A DNA stretch of 64,000 nucleotides. Origin: Isoperla grammatica (lineage: Eukaryota; Arthropoda; Insecta; Plecoptera; Perlodidae). The notes beneath the pieces are model-generated. The model did no database searches, was not told where the DNA came from, and was given only the letters and a program-made list of their open reading frames with translations. The translations under genes were made by a program, and so were the position numbers. The stretch's first letter is position 1. Every line of letters begins with the position of its first letter. Location: the NCBI GenBank assembly GCA_945910005.1, contig OX246747.1, positions 33,274,293 through 33,338,292 on the forward strand, given 5' to 3'. Of this stretch, positions 47,134 through 55,289 are shown one piece after another.

Positions 47134-47217
47134 ATGAACGCCCTGTGGCTGTGGTCTGTGCTTGCAATGCTGGCGGTTGTGCTCACGGGCAAGACTGTCG
47201 GAGACCCGACGTCGTAG
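47134..47217 (+). CDS. Short leader ORF, copy 5 (27 aa)
   Basis: Leader ending ...TVGDPTS then TAG. The TTG run before it is interrupted by one GATG. It precedes copy 6 by 143 bp. Confidence 0.4.
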   Translation: MNALWLWSVLAMLAVVLTGKTVGDPTS

Positions 47218-47276
47218 CCTAGAGCGCTTTGTTCTGTCAATATGGTCAAGTTGTTGTTGTTGTTGTTGTTGCAGCA

Positions 47277-47426
47277 ATGAACGCCCTGTGGCTGTGGTCT
47301 GTGCTTGCAATGCTGGCAGTTGTCCTCACGGACAAGGCTGACGGTCGCCCCCAGGGGGGGAAATACCCACAAATGCCCCCACCGGATCTCACCTATCCAA
47401 TGTGTAGCAAAAAAGAATGTGCTTAA
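47277..47426 (+). CDS. Secreted cysteine-pair peptide, copy 6 (49 aa)
   Basis: Leader with DKADG at the cleavage region, then the most divergent intact mature peptide. It is Gly/Pro-rich (QMPPPDLTYP) and ends MCSKKECA. C-x4-C spacing is kept while the GKP core is replaced by SKKE, giving the ring a different charge. AATAAA lies at 47513-47518. This copy best shows that the tail changes far faster than the leader. Confidence 0.7.
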   Translation: MNALWLWSVLAMLAVVLTDKADGRPQGGKYPQMPPPDLTYPMCSKKECA

Positions 47427-47744
47427 CCTAAAAAATGATAGAATATTGCGTCGAGCAACTTCAGACCTATAAAATGGGCTCCTTAGACATCGTGGATTAT
47501 TTCACATTGCCTAATAAAGTAACATAAAATCAAACGTGAATCCTCTTCTTTTGATCTTCTTTCCCTACCAGTTCCTCGACCATAAAACCCTTTACCTGCT
47601 GACAAGCCTTAGACTCACCACCCTTGCAGCTGGTCGCAGACTGCCAAGGGCTCCTATTTGTCGCAGAAGTTTGGCGCAGTTCAAATATTGAGACTCAAAT
47701 GTCTCCGGTTAATTTAACATGTTGTTGTTATTGTTGTTGCAGCA

Positions 47745-47876
47745 ATGAACGCCCTGTGGCTGTGGTCTGTGCTTGCAATGCTGGCAGTTGTCCTCACGGG
47801 CAAGGCTGACGGTCTCCCCCAGGGAGGGAAATACCCTGACCTGCAGCAAATCCACGAAGCAAAACCTGGAAAATGA
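47745..47876 (+). pseudogene. Peptide copy 7, cysteine ring deleted (43 aa)
   Basis: The open frame runs from leader through LPQGGKYPDLQQ, then HEAKPGK and TGA. The block coding for the Cys ring (present just before the KPGK-like end in the 50327 tail) is missing, with the frame kept. It has no short leader copy in front. It may be a dead gene or a linear peptide. AATAAA is at 47951-47956. Confidence 0.6.
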
Positions 47877-47999
47877 TAGAATATTGCGTCGAGCTACTTT
47901 AAACCTATATAATGGGCTCCTTAGACATTGTGGATTTTTTCACATTGCCTAATAAAGTAACATAAAATCAAATGTGAATCATCTTTATTTAATCTTCCC

Positions 48000-48270
48000 G
48001 CCCTACCGGTCCCTCGTCCATAAAACCCTTAACCTGCTGACCAGCCTTAAGGCGCGTCTCCACCACGTTCGGCACTACCTGAGAAAATGTATAACGACGA
48101 GACTTACTCAGACTCAGGAGCATTAATAATTGCAGCAGCAAATAGAACACGCCGTACACCACGTTTTTGGGTCACCCGAGTCTTCGCAGGGACAGAAACA
48201 GTGAAAGTTATGAAATAAATGTCTGATATTGATCTGTTAAGTCTCAAATATCGGTGCATTGGTGTCTTTA
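48000..48270 (-). other. Spacer block, copy 3
   Basis: Matches 45523-45840 with scattered differences. A TCATAG deletion near 48111 and other changes break the minus frame. Confidence 0.45.
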
Positions 48271-48538
48271 TAAACTTTTGCAATATTTATTGGATTCAAT
48301 TGGTCCCAAAATCGGTAGACAGGATAGAAACTTCGACTTTAGGAAGAACTGCAACTGCATATGTGCATGTGAATAATCTCTTTGTCACTCAGTCACCATA
48401 AAACCCTTTACCTGCCGACAAGCCTTAGACTCACCACCCTTGCAGCTGGTCGCAGCCTGCCAAGGGCTCCTATTTGTCGCGGAAGTTTGGCGCAGTGCAA
48501 ATATTGAGACTCGAATGTCTCCGGTTAATTTAACATAA

Positions 48539-48572
<34 letters not shown>

Positions 48573-48578
48573 GCAGCA

Positions 48579-48662
48579 ATGAACGCCCTGTGGCTGTGGT
48601 CTGTGCTTGCAATGCTGGCAGTTGTCCTCACGGGCAAGGCTGTCGGAGACCCGACGTCGTAG
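48579..48662 (+). CDS. Short leader ORF, copy 8
   Basis: Behind the long TTG run of this group (about 11 units). Ends ...AVGDPTS then TAG. Confidence 0.4.
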   Translation: MNALWLWSVLAMLAVVLTGKAVGDPTS

Positions 48663-48718
48663 CCTAGAGCGGTTTGTCCTGTCAATATAGTCATGTTGTT
48701 GTTGTTGTTGTTGCAGCA

Positions 48719-48802
48719 ATGAACGCCCTGTGGCTGTGGTCTGTGCTTGCAATGCTGGCGGTTGTTCTAACGGGCAAGGCTGACGGAGACCCGACGTCGT
48801 AG
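48719..48802 (+). CDS. Short leader ORF, copy 9
   Basis: 140 bp after copy 8. Ends ...ADGDPTS then TAG. Confidence 0.4.
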   Translation: MNALWLWSVLAMLAVVLTGKADGDPTS

Positions 48803-48861
48803 CCAAGAGCGCTTTGTCCTGTTAATATAGTCATGTTGTTGTTGTTGTTGTTGTTGCAGCA

Positions 48862-48945
48862 ATGAACGCCCTGTGGCTGTGGTCTGTGCTTGCAATGCTG
48901 GCGGTTGTCCTAACGGGCAAGGCTGACGGAGACCCGACGTCGTAG
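48862..48945 (+). CDS. Short leader ORF, copy 10
   Basis: 143 bp after copy 9, with the same ADGDPTS end. Copies 9 and 10 share a CTAACGG variant, a sign of local duplication. Confidence 0.4.
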   Translation: MNALWLWSVLAMLAVVLTGKADGDPTS

Positions 48946-49077
48946 CCTAGAGTGCTTTGTCCTGTCAATATAGTCATGTTGTTGTTGTTGTTGCAGCAAT
49001 GAACGCCCTGTGGCTGTGGTCTGTGCTTGCAATGCTGGCGGTTGTCCTCACGGGCAAGGCTGACGGTCGCCCCCAGG

Positions 49078-49593
49078 GGCCTGATTCCTGTACATTTTTT
49101 TAACTCTTCTTAACTCTCGCTAACCCCATGTTAAAATGACCCCGGGGCTAACTCCTACACAGGCTTTCCTGCATAATTCGGAGGCAAATATGACCCTGTC
49201 TGATAGTAGGGTTAAGAAGAGTTATCTCAACAATACTCTGAAATGCCGCCATTTTGTCAATGCCCGTGTGTATAGTTTCACAAATGTCACATTTCAATTC
49301 TTTATTGAGGATATCCTATTTCATGGATACGTTACTTTATGTGTTTGTTGAAGTTTATAAACAATTTCGTGTATTTACAGTACATTATATAGCTCATATA
49401 TATGTCAATATGTAGTTTTATTTAGTATTTTGTCAACATTTTGAGGTTATTGGACTGTTTTTGTTTGTTATTGTTTTGATTTTGTCTCGTTTTTACAACA
49501 ATGCCTTCGTTCGACCGGCGTCCCAGTTGCTGACTCCTGATTGGCTATTGGCTAACACCGGGGTTAAGTTTTCAAATGTACTGGAATGAGGCC
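49078..49593. mobile_element. MITE in peptide copy 11, first element
   Basis: Inverted ends GGCCTGATTCCTGTACATTT and the complement of GGCCTCATTCCAGTACATTT. Flanked by CCAGG at 49073-49077 and 49594-49598. Internal sequence related to 28790-29130. No transposase. Confidence 0.85.
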
Positions 49594-49598
49594 CCAGG

Positions 49599-50321
49599 AC
49601 CCTTATTCTGTAAAATGTTCTCGTTCTCGTGTGAAACGAAAACGAAATCTGCACCCGTTCCGAGGCTAGAAGGTACCAGCAAATAGTATTTCTCCATTGT
49701 AGTCACGTTTACGGTCACAGCTGACTATAATTATCAGAATGCAGAACGAAATCAGCCGCCAATTATGAATATGAAATTCTGGCACAGATTTTAGTCACAT
49801 GGCCAACTGCTTGCGACAATAGTAGTCCCCGTGGAGCTACCGAGACCTCCTATCTTCTAAATCATGGCCGACCGAGTTCCGCCATCAACTTAATGCTAAG
49901 GTGTAGTTTTATCTCTATTTGACAACACTTTGACATATATCTTTACTTACCACCTTGTACTATACTATTGAACTAATTATTGTAATTTAACCATGGCATA
50001 TATCCATTTATTTACTTAGATTGTTGAATTTACATGTTATGTCGTTTGATTGGCATTTCGAGTCTTTATTGTGTCAAAAATAACAAGTGGCAGTTGTTAT
50101 GGACTTGATACCGCAGCCTACTGCATGTTTTAACAGATTTAGTGGGCAGTGACCGTTGACACCACATACACATGACTTCGAACAGTGCTATTCCAATGTC
50201 TTTGGACTGCAACCGAGAAATACCATTGGCTGCTACCATCCTAGCCTCCAAACAATACCAAATCGAGATTTCGTTTAGTTCTCGTTTCGTTTCACACGAG
50301 AACATTTTACAGAATAAGGGC
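49599..50321. mobile_element. MITE in peptide copy 11, second element
   Basis: Starts ACCCTTATTCTGTAAAATG and ends with its complement (one terminal mismatch), followed inside by inverted GTTCTCGT and GAAACGAAAACGAAAT blocks. It uses the adjoining CCAGG (49594-49598) and a further CCAGG at 50322-50326 as flanks. Non-coding. Confidence 0.85.
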
Positions 50322-50519
50322 CCAGGGGGGAATATACGGTAACCCACAAGACAGCTGTGCAATGTGTGGGAAACCGATATGTCTTAAACCTGGAAAATGA
50401 TAGAATATTGCGTCGAGCCACTTCAAACCTATATAATGGGCTCCTTAGACATCGTGGATTATTTCACATGGCCTAATAAAGTAACAAAATAAATTTGAAT
50501 CCTCTTTAATTGATCTACC

Positions 50520-50800
50520 CGCCCTACCAGTCCCTCGACCATAAACCCCTTTACCTGCTGACAAGCCTTAAGGCGCGTCTCCACCGCGTTCGAAATGTAT
50601 GACGACGAGACTTCCTCATAGACTCAGGAGCATTAATAATTGTTGCAGCAAATAAAACATGCCGTACACCAAGTTTTTGGGTCACCCTTGTGTCCGACAG
50701 GACAAATACAGTGCGAGTGATCTAATAAATGTCTGATATTGATCTGTTAAATCTCCAATATCGGTGCATTGGTGTCTTTATAAACTTTTGCAATATTTAT
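50520..50800 (-). other. Spacer block, copy 4
   Basis: Same conserved spacer DNA, with the shortened GTTCGAAATGTATGACGAC junction and a changed CTTGTGTCCGACAGG patch. Minus frame broken. Confidence 0.45.
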
Positions 50801-51054
50801 TGGATTCAATTGGTCCCAAAATCGGTAAACAGGATTGAAACTTCAACTTTAGGAAGAACTGCAACTGCATATGTGCATGTGCATAATCTCTTTGCCATTC
50901 AGTAACCATTAAACCCTTTACCTGCTGACTAACCTAAGACTCACCACCCTTGCAGCTAGTCGCAGTCTGCCAAGGAGGGAGCTGCCTCCTATTTGTCGCG
51001 GAAGTTTGGCGCAGTTCAAATATTGAGACTCGAATGTCCCCGGTGAATTTCTCA

Positions 51055-51090
<36 letters not shown>

Positions 51091-51103
51091 GGTTGTTGCA
51101 GCA

Positions 51104-51187
51104 ATGAACGCCCTGTGGCTGTGGTCTGTGCTTGCAATGCTGGCAGCTGTCCTCACGGACAAGACTGTCGGAGACCCGACGTCGCAG
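51104..51187 (+). pseudogene. Short leader, copy 12, stop codon lost
   Basis: TAG after GDPTS is CAG here, so the frame would read through the next TTG run as poly-Leu and stop at the TGA that overlaps the next leader's start. Otherwise a normal leader (LAAVLTDKTV variant). Confidence 0.6.
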
Positions 51188-51246
51188 CCTAGAGCGCTTT
51201 GTCCTGTCAATATATTCATGTTGTTGTTGTTGTTGTTGTTGCAGCA

Positions 51247-51390
51247 ATGAACGCCCTGTGGCTGTGGTCTGTGCTTGCAATGCTGGCGGTTGTCCTCACG
51301 AGCAAGGCTGACGGTCTCCCCCAGGGGGGGAAAAACCCTGGCGGCCTTGGCACGCACTATCCAACCCCTATACCCTGGGAAGTACGCTGA
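51247..51390 (+). pseudogene. Peptide copy 13, frameshifted before the cysteines
   Basis: The leader has TSKADG, then a Gly/Pro-rich tail of 48 codons in total that ends in WEVR and TGA. The DNA for MCGKPVCL follows at about 51405-51436 in another reading frame. A tail rearrangement joined an extra GGLGTHY stretch to the LYPGKY-type tail out of frame. AATAAA is at 51521. Confidence 0.6.
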
Positions 51391-51596
51391 CCTAAACACC
51401 AGCTTAGCAATGTGTGGGAAACCAGTATGTCTTTAACCCGGAAAATGATAGAATATTGAGTCGAGCCACTTCAAACCTATAATGGGCTCCTTAGACATCG
51501 TGGATTATTTCACATTGCCTAATAAAGTAACAAAATAAATTTGAATCCTCTTTAATTGATCTACCCGCCCTACCAGTCCCTCGACCATAAAACCCT

Positions 51597-51839
51597 TTAC
51601 CTACTGACAAGCTTTAAGGCGCGTCTCCACCGCGTACGGAATATATGACGACGAGACTTACTCATAGACTCAGCAACATTTATAATTGTTGCAGCAAATA
51701 AAACACGCCGTAAACCACATTTTTGGGTCACCCGAGTCTTCGCAGGGACAGATACAGTGAAAGTGATCTGATAAATGTCTGATATTGATCTGTTAAATCT
51801 CAAATATCGGTACATTGATGTCTTTATAAACTTTTGCAA
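51597..51839 (-). other. Spacer block, copy 5
   Basis: Minus frame FTVSVPAKTRVTQKCGLRR is open for 80 codons but ends in a shifted RTRWRRAL-type tail rather than the tail of copy 1. Confidence 0.4.
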
Positions 51840-51909
51840 TATTTATTGGATTCAATTGGTCCCAAAATCGGTAGACAGGATAGAAACTTCAACTTTAGGA
51901 AGAACTGCA

Positions 51910-51970
51910 ACTGCATAATATGCAAAGAGATTATGCACATGCACATATTATGTGCATGTGCATAATCTCT
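51910..51970. repeat. Expanded TGCATAAT palindrome before group 7
   Basis: The conserved GCATATGTGCATGTGCATAA element is here replaced by a longer inverted repeat (AGAGATTATGCACATGCACA and its complement). This is a local hairpin formed by duplication of the candidate regulatory element. Confidence 0.6.
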
Positions 51971-52176
51971 TTGCCATTCAGTAACCATTAAACCCTTTAC
52001 CTGCTGACTAACCTAAGACTCACCACCCTTGCAGCTAGTCGCAGTCTGCCAAGGAGGGAGCTGCCTCCTATTTGTCGCGGAAGTTTGGCGCAGTTCAAAT
52101 ATTGAGACTCGAATGTCCCCGGTGAATTTCTCATGTTGTTGTTGTTGTTGTTGTTGTTGTTGTGGTTGTTGCAGCA

Positions 52177-52260
52177 ATGAACGCCCTGTGGCTGTGGTCT
52201 GTGCTTGCAATGCTGGCAGCTGTCCTCACGGACAAGACTGTCGGAGACCCGACGTCGTAG
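52177..52260 (+). CDS. Short leader ORF, copy 14
   Basis: First of five short leaders in the largest group. Its upstream block is nearly identical to that of copy 12, including a GGAGGGAGCTGCC insertion, showing that groups 6 and 7 share a recent duplication. Confidence 0.4.
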   Translation: MNALWLWSVLAMLAAVLTDKTVGDPTS

Positions 52261-52316
52261 CCTTGAGCGCTTTGTCCTGTCCTTATAGTCATGTTGTTGT
52301 TGTTGTTGTTGCAGCA

Positions 52317-52397
52317 ATGAACGCCCTGTGGCTGTCTGTGCTTGCAATGCTGGCAGTTGTCCTCACGGGCAAGACTGTCGGAGACCCGACGTCGTAG
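52317..52397 (+). CDS. Short leader ORF, copy 15 (26 aa)
   Basis: One Trp codon is deleted (MNALWLSVLAML). Ends ...TVGDPTS then TAG. Confidence 0.4.
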   Translation: MNALWLSVLAMLAVVLTGKTVGDPTS

Positions 52398-52453
52398 CCT
52401 AGAGCGCTATGTCCTGTCAATATAGTCATGTTGTTGTTGTTGTTGTTGCAGCA

Positions 52454-52537
52454 ATGAACGCCCTGTGGCTGTGGTCTGTGCTTGCAATGCTGGCGGTTGT
52501 CCTCACGGGCAAGGCTGCCGGAGACTCGACGTCGTAG
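52454..52537 (+). CDS. Short leader ORF, copy 16
   Basis: Ends ...AAGDSTS then TAG, a variant of the GDPTS end. Confidence 0.4.
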   Translation: MNALWLWSVLAMLAVVLTGKAAGDSTS

Positions 52538-52605
52538 CCTAGAGCGCTTTGTCCTGGCAATATAGTCATGTTGTTGTTGTTGTTGTTGTTATTGTTGTTG
52601 CAGCA

Positions 52606-52689
52606 ATGAACGCCCTGTGGCTGTGGTCTGTGCTTGCAATGCTGGCGGTTGTCCTCACGGGCAAGGCTGACGGAGACCCGACGTCGTAG
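52606..52689 (+). CDS. Short leader ORF, copy 17
   Basis: 152 bp after copy 16, the longest spacing, because of a longer TTG run that includes one ATT. Ends ADGDPTS. Confidence 0.4.
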   Translation: MNALWLWSVLAMLAVVLTGKADGDPTS

Positions 52690-52742
52690 CCTAGAGCGCT
52701 TTGTCCTGTCAATATAGTCATGTTGTTGTTGTTGTTGCAGCA

Positions 52743-52826
52743 ATGAACGCCCTGTGGCTGTGGTCTGTGCTTGCAATGCTGGCAGTTGTCCTCACGGGCA
52801 AGGCTGTCGGAGACCCGACGTCGTAG
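52743..52826 (+). CDS. Short leader ORF, copy 18
   Basis: 137 bp after copy 17. Ends AVGDPTS then TAG. Immediately precedes the full copy 19. Confidence 0.4.
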   Translation: MNALWLWSVLAMLAVVLTGKAVGDPTS

Positions 52827-52888
52827 CCTAGAGCGCTTTGTCCTGTTAATATAGTCATGTTGTTGTTGTTGTTGTTGTTGTTGCAGCA

Positions 52889-53026
52889 ATGAACGCCCTG
52901 TGGCTGTGGTCTGTGCTTGCAATGCTGGCGGTTGTCCTCACGGGCAAGGCTGACGGTCTTCCCCAGGGGAAATACGGTGACATAAACACCAGCATAGCAA
53001 TGTGTGGGAGACCAATTTGTGTATGA
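52889..53026 (+). CDS. Secreted cysteine-pair peptide, copy 19 (45 aa)
   Basis: Encodes the same 45 residues as copy 2 at 45294: signal peptide, TGKADG cleavage region, and a mature peptide with NTS (a potential N-glycosylation sequon) and the MCGRPICV end. Silent differences, such as TTTGT for TCTGT, show it is not an assembly copy of the same locus. It ends a group with five short leaders, the most in the array. AATAAA is at 53101-53106. Identity at two distant sites suggests gene conversion or segmental duplication. Function unknown. Confidence 0.75.
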   Translation: MNALWLWSVLAMLAVVLTGKADGLPQGKYGDINTSIAMCGRPICV

Positions 53027-53409
53027 TAGAATATTGCGTCGAGCCACTTCAAACCTATATAATGGGCTCCTTAGACATTGTGGATTATTTCACATTGCCT
53101 AATAAAGTAACATAAAATCAAATGTGAATCATCTTTAATAAATATTCCCGCCCTACCGGTCCCTCGTCCATAAAACCCTTTACCTGCTGACAAGCCTTAA
53201 GGCGCGTCTCCACCGCGTTCGGCACTACCTGAGAAAATGTATAACGACGAGACTTAAGCCGGCTACAGACTATTCGCCATTCGTCGTACGCATTCGTCGA
53301 ACCTTCAGCAGGTAGCGGTTCGTGGCCGATTCGCGAACCGCCCGGGTAGCCCTACACACTGTGCGTGTTTCAGTTGGAAGGCAGATGTTACTTCGTGAGT
53401 CCGTTGGTC

Positions 53410-53604
53410 ATGAGTGATGAGAGTGATGATGATATTGCAGTTGCGAGTGTTGCAACAGATTCAAATATTTTTGTTTATCTCCTCCTGTGTACACTCAAAC
53501 TTAACACTTATCTTTTTCAAACAATCGTTCCTTTTGTTTCTTCTCTTTCTATCTTAATCTTTTGGGTCCCACAAACAACGGAACTCTTTTATTTCTTCAA
53601 TTAA
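53410..53604 (+). pseudogene. Harbinger-type first ORF remnant
   Basis: Begins MSDESDDDIAVASVA, an acidic start of the kind seen in Harbinger-encoded proteins, then loses sense (FVYLLLCTLK...) and stops at 53604. The DDE catalytic part is absent. Family assignment rests on the element's TIR and TTA duplication more than on these residues. Confidence 0.45.
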
Positions 53605-53640
53605 AGCAAGCATACGCTCATCCTTCCACTCGGACTCCAT
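53554..53640 (-). pseudogene. MADF-domain protein remnant
   Basis: MESEWKDERMLALIEEIKE followed by FRCLWDPKD and a stop. The Leu-Ile-Glu...Leu-Trp-Asp pattern is the start of a MADF (Myb/SANT-like) DNA-binding domain, which Harbinger elements carry as a second gene. Only the first helix is left. Overlaps the plus-strand remnant because the middle of the element is deleted. Confidence 0.6.
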
Positions 53641-53917
53641 GACTGCAGGTGGCTTGTTTGATGAGCAATGCCCGTTTTGACATTTCAAACCCTTTGTTGT
53701 AGGCTGGCGCCGAGGGTGAAACTAGGCGCGTGACCAGGTAGCGATTCGTGTACTTTGATAAATACCGCTTCTAGAGCGAACCACCATGTATCGCGAATCG
53801 CGCACGGGTTTCGACGAATGACCCCCTACACACTTCACGAATTGGCCACGAACCGCTACCTGCTGAAGGTTCGACGAATGCGTACGACGAATGGCGAATA
53901 GTCTGTAGCCGGCTTTA

Positions 53918-54096
53918 CTCATAGACTCAGGAGCATTAATAATTGCAGCAGCAAATAAAACACGCCGTACACCAAGTTTTTGGGTCACCCGAGTCGTCGC
54001 AGGGACAGATACAGTAAAAGTGATCTGATAAATGTCTGATATTGATCTGTTAAATCTCCAATATCGGTGCATTGGTGTCTTTATAAACTTTTGCAA
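53918..54096 (-). other. Spacer block, copy 6, right part
   Basis: Continuation of the conserved spacer interrupted by the Harbinger element. The left part is 53130-53256. Confidence 0.5.
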
Positions 54097-54382
54097 TATT
54101 TATTGGATTCAATTGGTCCCAAAATTGGTAAACAGGATTAAAACTTCAACTTTAGGAAGAACTGCAACTGCATATGTGCATGTGTATAATCTCTTTGTCA
54201 CTTGGTCACCTCAAAACCCTTTACCTGCTAACAAGCCTTTGACTCACCACCCTTACAGCTGGTCGCAGCCTGCCAAGGGCTCCTATTTGTCGCGGAACTT
54301 TGGCGCAGTTCAAATATTGAGACTCGAATGTCTCCGGTTAATTTAACATGTTGTTGTTGTTGTTGTTGTTGTTGTTGCAGCA

Positions 54383-54526
54383 ATGAACGCCCTGTGGCTG
54401 TGGTCTGTGCTTGCAATGCTGGCGGTTGTCCTCACGGGCAAGACTGACGGTCGCCCCCTATACCCTGGGAAGTACCCTGACCTAAACACCAGCGTAGCAA
54501 TGTGTGGGAAACCAATATGTCTTTAA
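54383..54526 (+). CDS. Secreted cysteine-pair peptide, copy 20 (47 aa)
   Basis: The leader (TGKTDG) is followed by a mature part of about 24 residues: RPLYPGKYPDL, then NTSVAMCGKPICL and TAA. It has the NTS sequon of copies 2 and 19 and the GKP ring of copy 4, so it reads like a mosaic of the two tail types. No short leader precedes it; the upstream block leads straight into this copy. AATAAA is at 54613-54618. Function unknown, secretion inferred from the signal peptide. Confidence 0.75.
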   Translation: MNALWLWSVLAMLAVVLTGKTDGRPLYPGKYPDLNTSVAMCGKPICL

Positions 54527-54691
54527 CCTGGAAAATGATATAATATTGCGTCGAGCCACTTCAAACCTATATAATGGGCTCCTTAGACATCGTGGATTAT
54601 TTCACATGGCCTAATAAAGTAACATAAAATCAAACGTGAATCCTCTTTATTGTATCTTCCCGCCCTACCAGTCCCTCGTCCATAAAACCCT

Positions 54692-54934
54692 TTACCTGCT
54701 GACAAGCCTTAAGGCGCGTCTCCACCGCGTTCGGAATGTATGACGACGAGACTTACTCATAGACTCAGCAGCATTTATTATTGTTTCAGCAAATAAAACA
54801 AGCCGTAAACCACGTTTTTGAGTCACCCGAGTCTTCGCAGGGACAGATACAGTGAAAGTTATCTGATAAATGTCTGATATTGATCTGTTAAGTCTCAAAT
54901 ATCGGTGCATTGTTGTCTTTATAAACTTTTGCAA
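54692..54934 (-). other. Spacer block, copy 7
   Basis: 80-codon minus frame of the shifted type (FTVSVPAKTRVTQKRGLRL). Same DNA family as 45523-45840. Confidence 0.4.
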
Positions 54935-55211
54935 TATTTATTGGATTCAATTGGTCCCAGAATCGGTAAACAGAATAGAAACTTCAAATTAAGGAAGAAC
55001 TGCACTTGCATATGTGCATGTGCATAATCTCTTTGTCACTCAGTCACCATAAAACCCTTTACCTGCTGACCAGCCTTAGACTCACCACCCTTGCAGCTAG
55101 TCGCAACCTGCCAAGGGCTCCTATTTGTCGCAGAAGTTTGGCGCAGTTCAAATATTGAGACTCGAATGTCTCCGGTTAATTTAACATGTTGTTGTTATTG
55201 TTGTTGCAGCA

Positions 55212-55289
55212 ATGAACGCCCTGTGGCTGTGGTCTGTGCTTGCAATGCTGGCAGTTGTCCTCACGGCCCTCATGAAAAATAACCATTGA
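55212..55289 (+). pseudogene. Peptide copy 21, truncated at array end
   Basis: A normal leader to ...VVLT, then the sequence passes into an unrelated CCATTG-rich repeat and stops as ALMKNNH. The right part of the gene, its AATAAA and spacer are absent, so this marks the broken right border of the array. Confidence 0.8.

Larger units (their letters stand above)
48999..50400 (+). pseudogene. Peptide copy 11, split by two MITEs
   Basis: The leader and the first tail residues run to 49077. Coding-type DNA resumes at 50327 and carries a tail with MCGKPICL and a KPGK-like end, stop at 50398-50400, AATAAA at 50475. About 1.24 kb of inserted DNA lies between. The flanks fit together in frame once the insert and duplications are disregarded, so the gene was whole before the insertions. 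Confidence 0.8.
53257..53914. mobile_element. Deleted PIF/Harbinger element in the spacer
   Basis: Inverted ends of about 70 bp start AGCCGGCTACAGACTATTCG, with TTA on both sides (53254-53256 and 53915-53917), the 3-bp duplication of PIF/Harbinger elements. It sits inside a conserved spacer block of the peptide array. It keeps the 5' ends of two inward-facing reading frames (53410-53604 plus, 53554-53640 minus) and has lost everything else, so it could move only with help. Confidence 0.85.

Noticed and set aside
45115..54416. Many minus-strand frames with poly-Gln/Asn and plus-strand frames with poly-Cys/Val in the peptide array
   Set aside because: They read the (TTG)n tracts and the reverse of the leader. 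Frames rotate from copy to copy and are not conserved, whereas the ATGAACGCC leader frame is.
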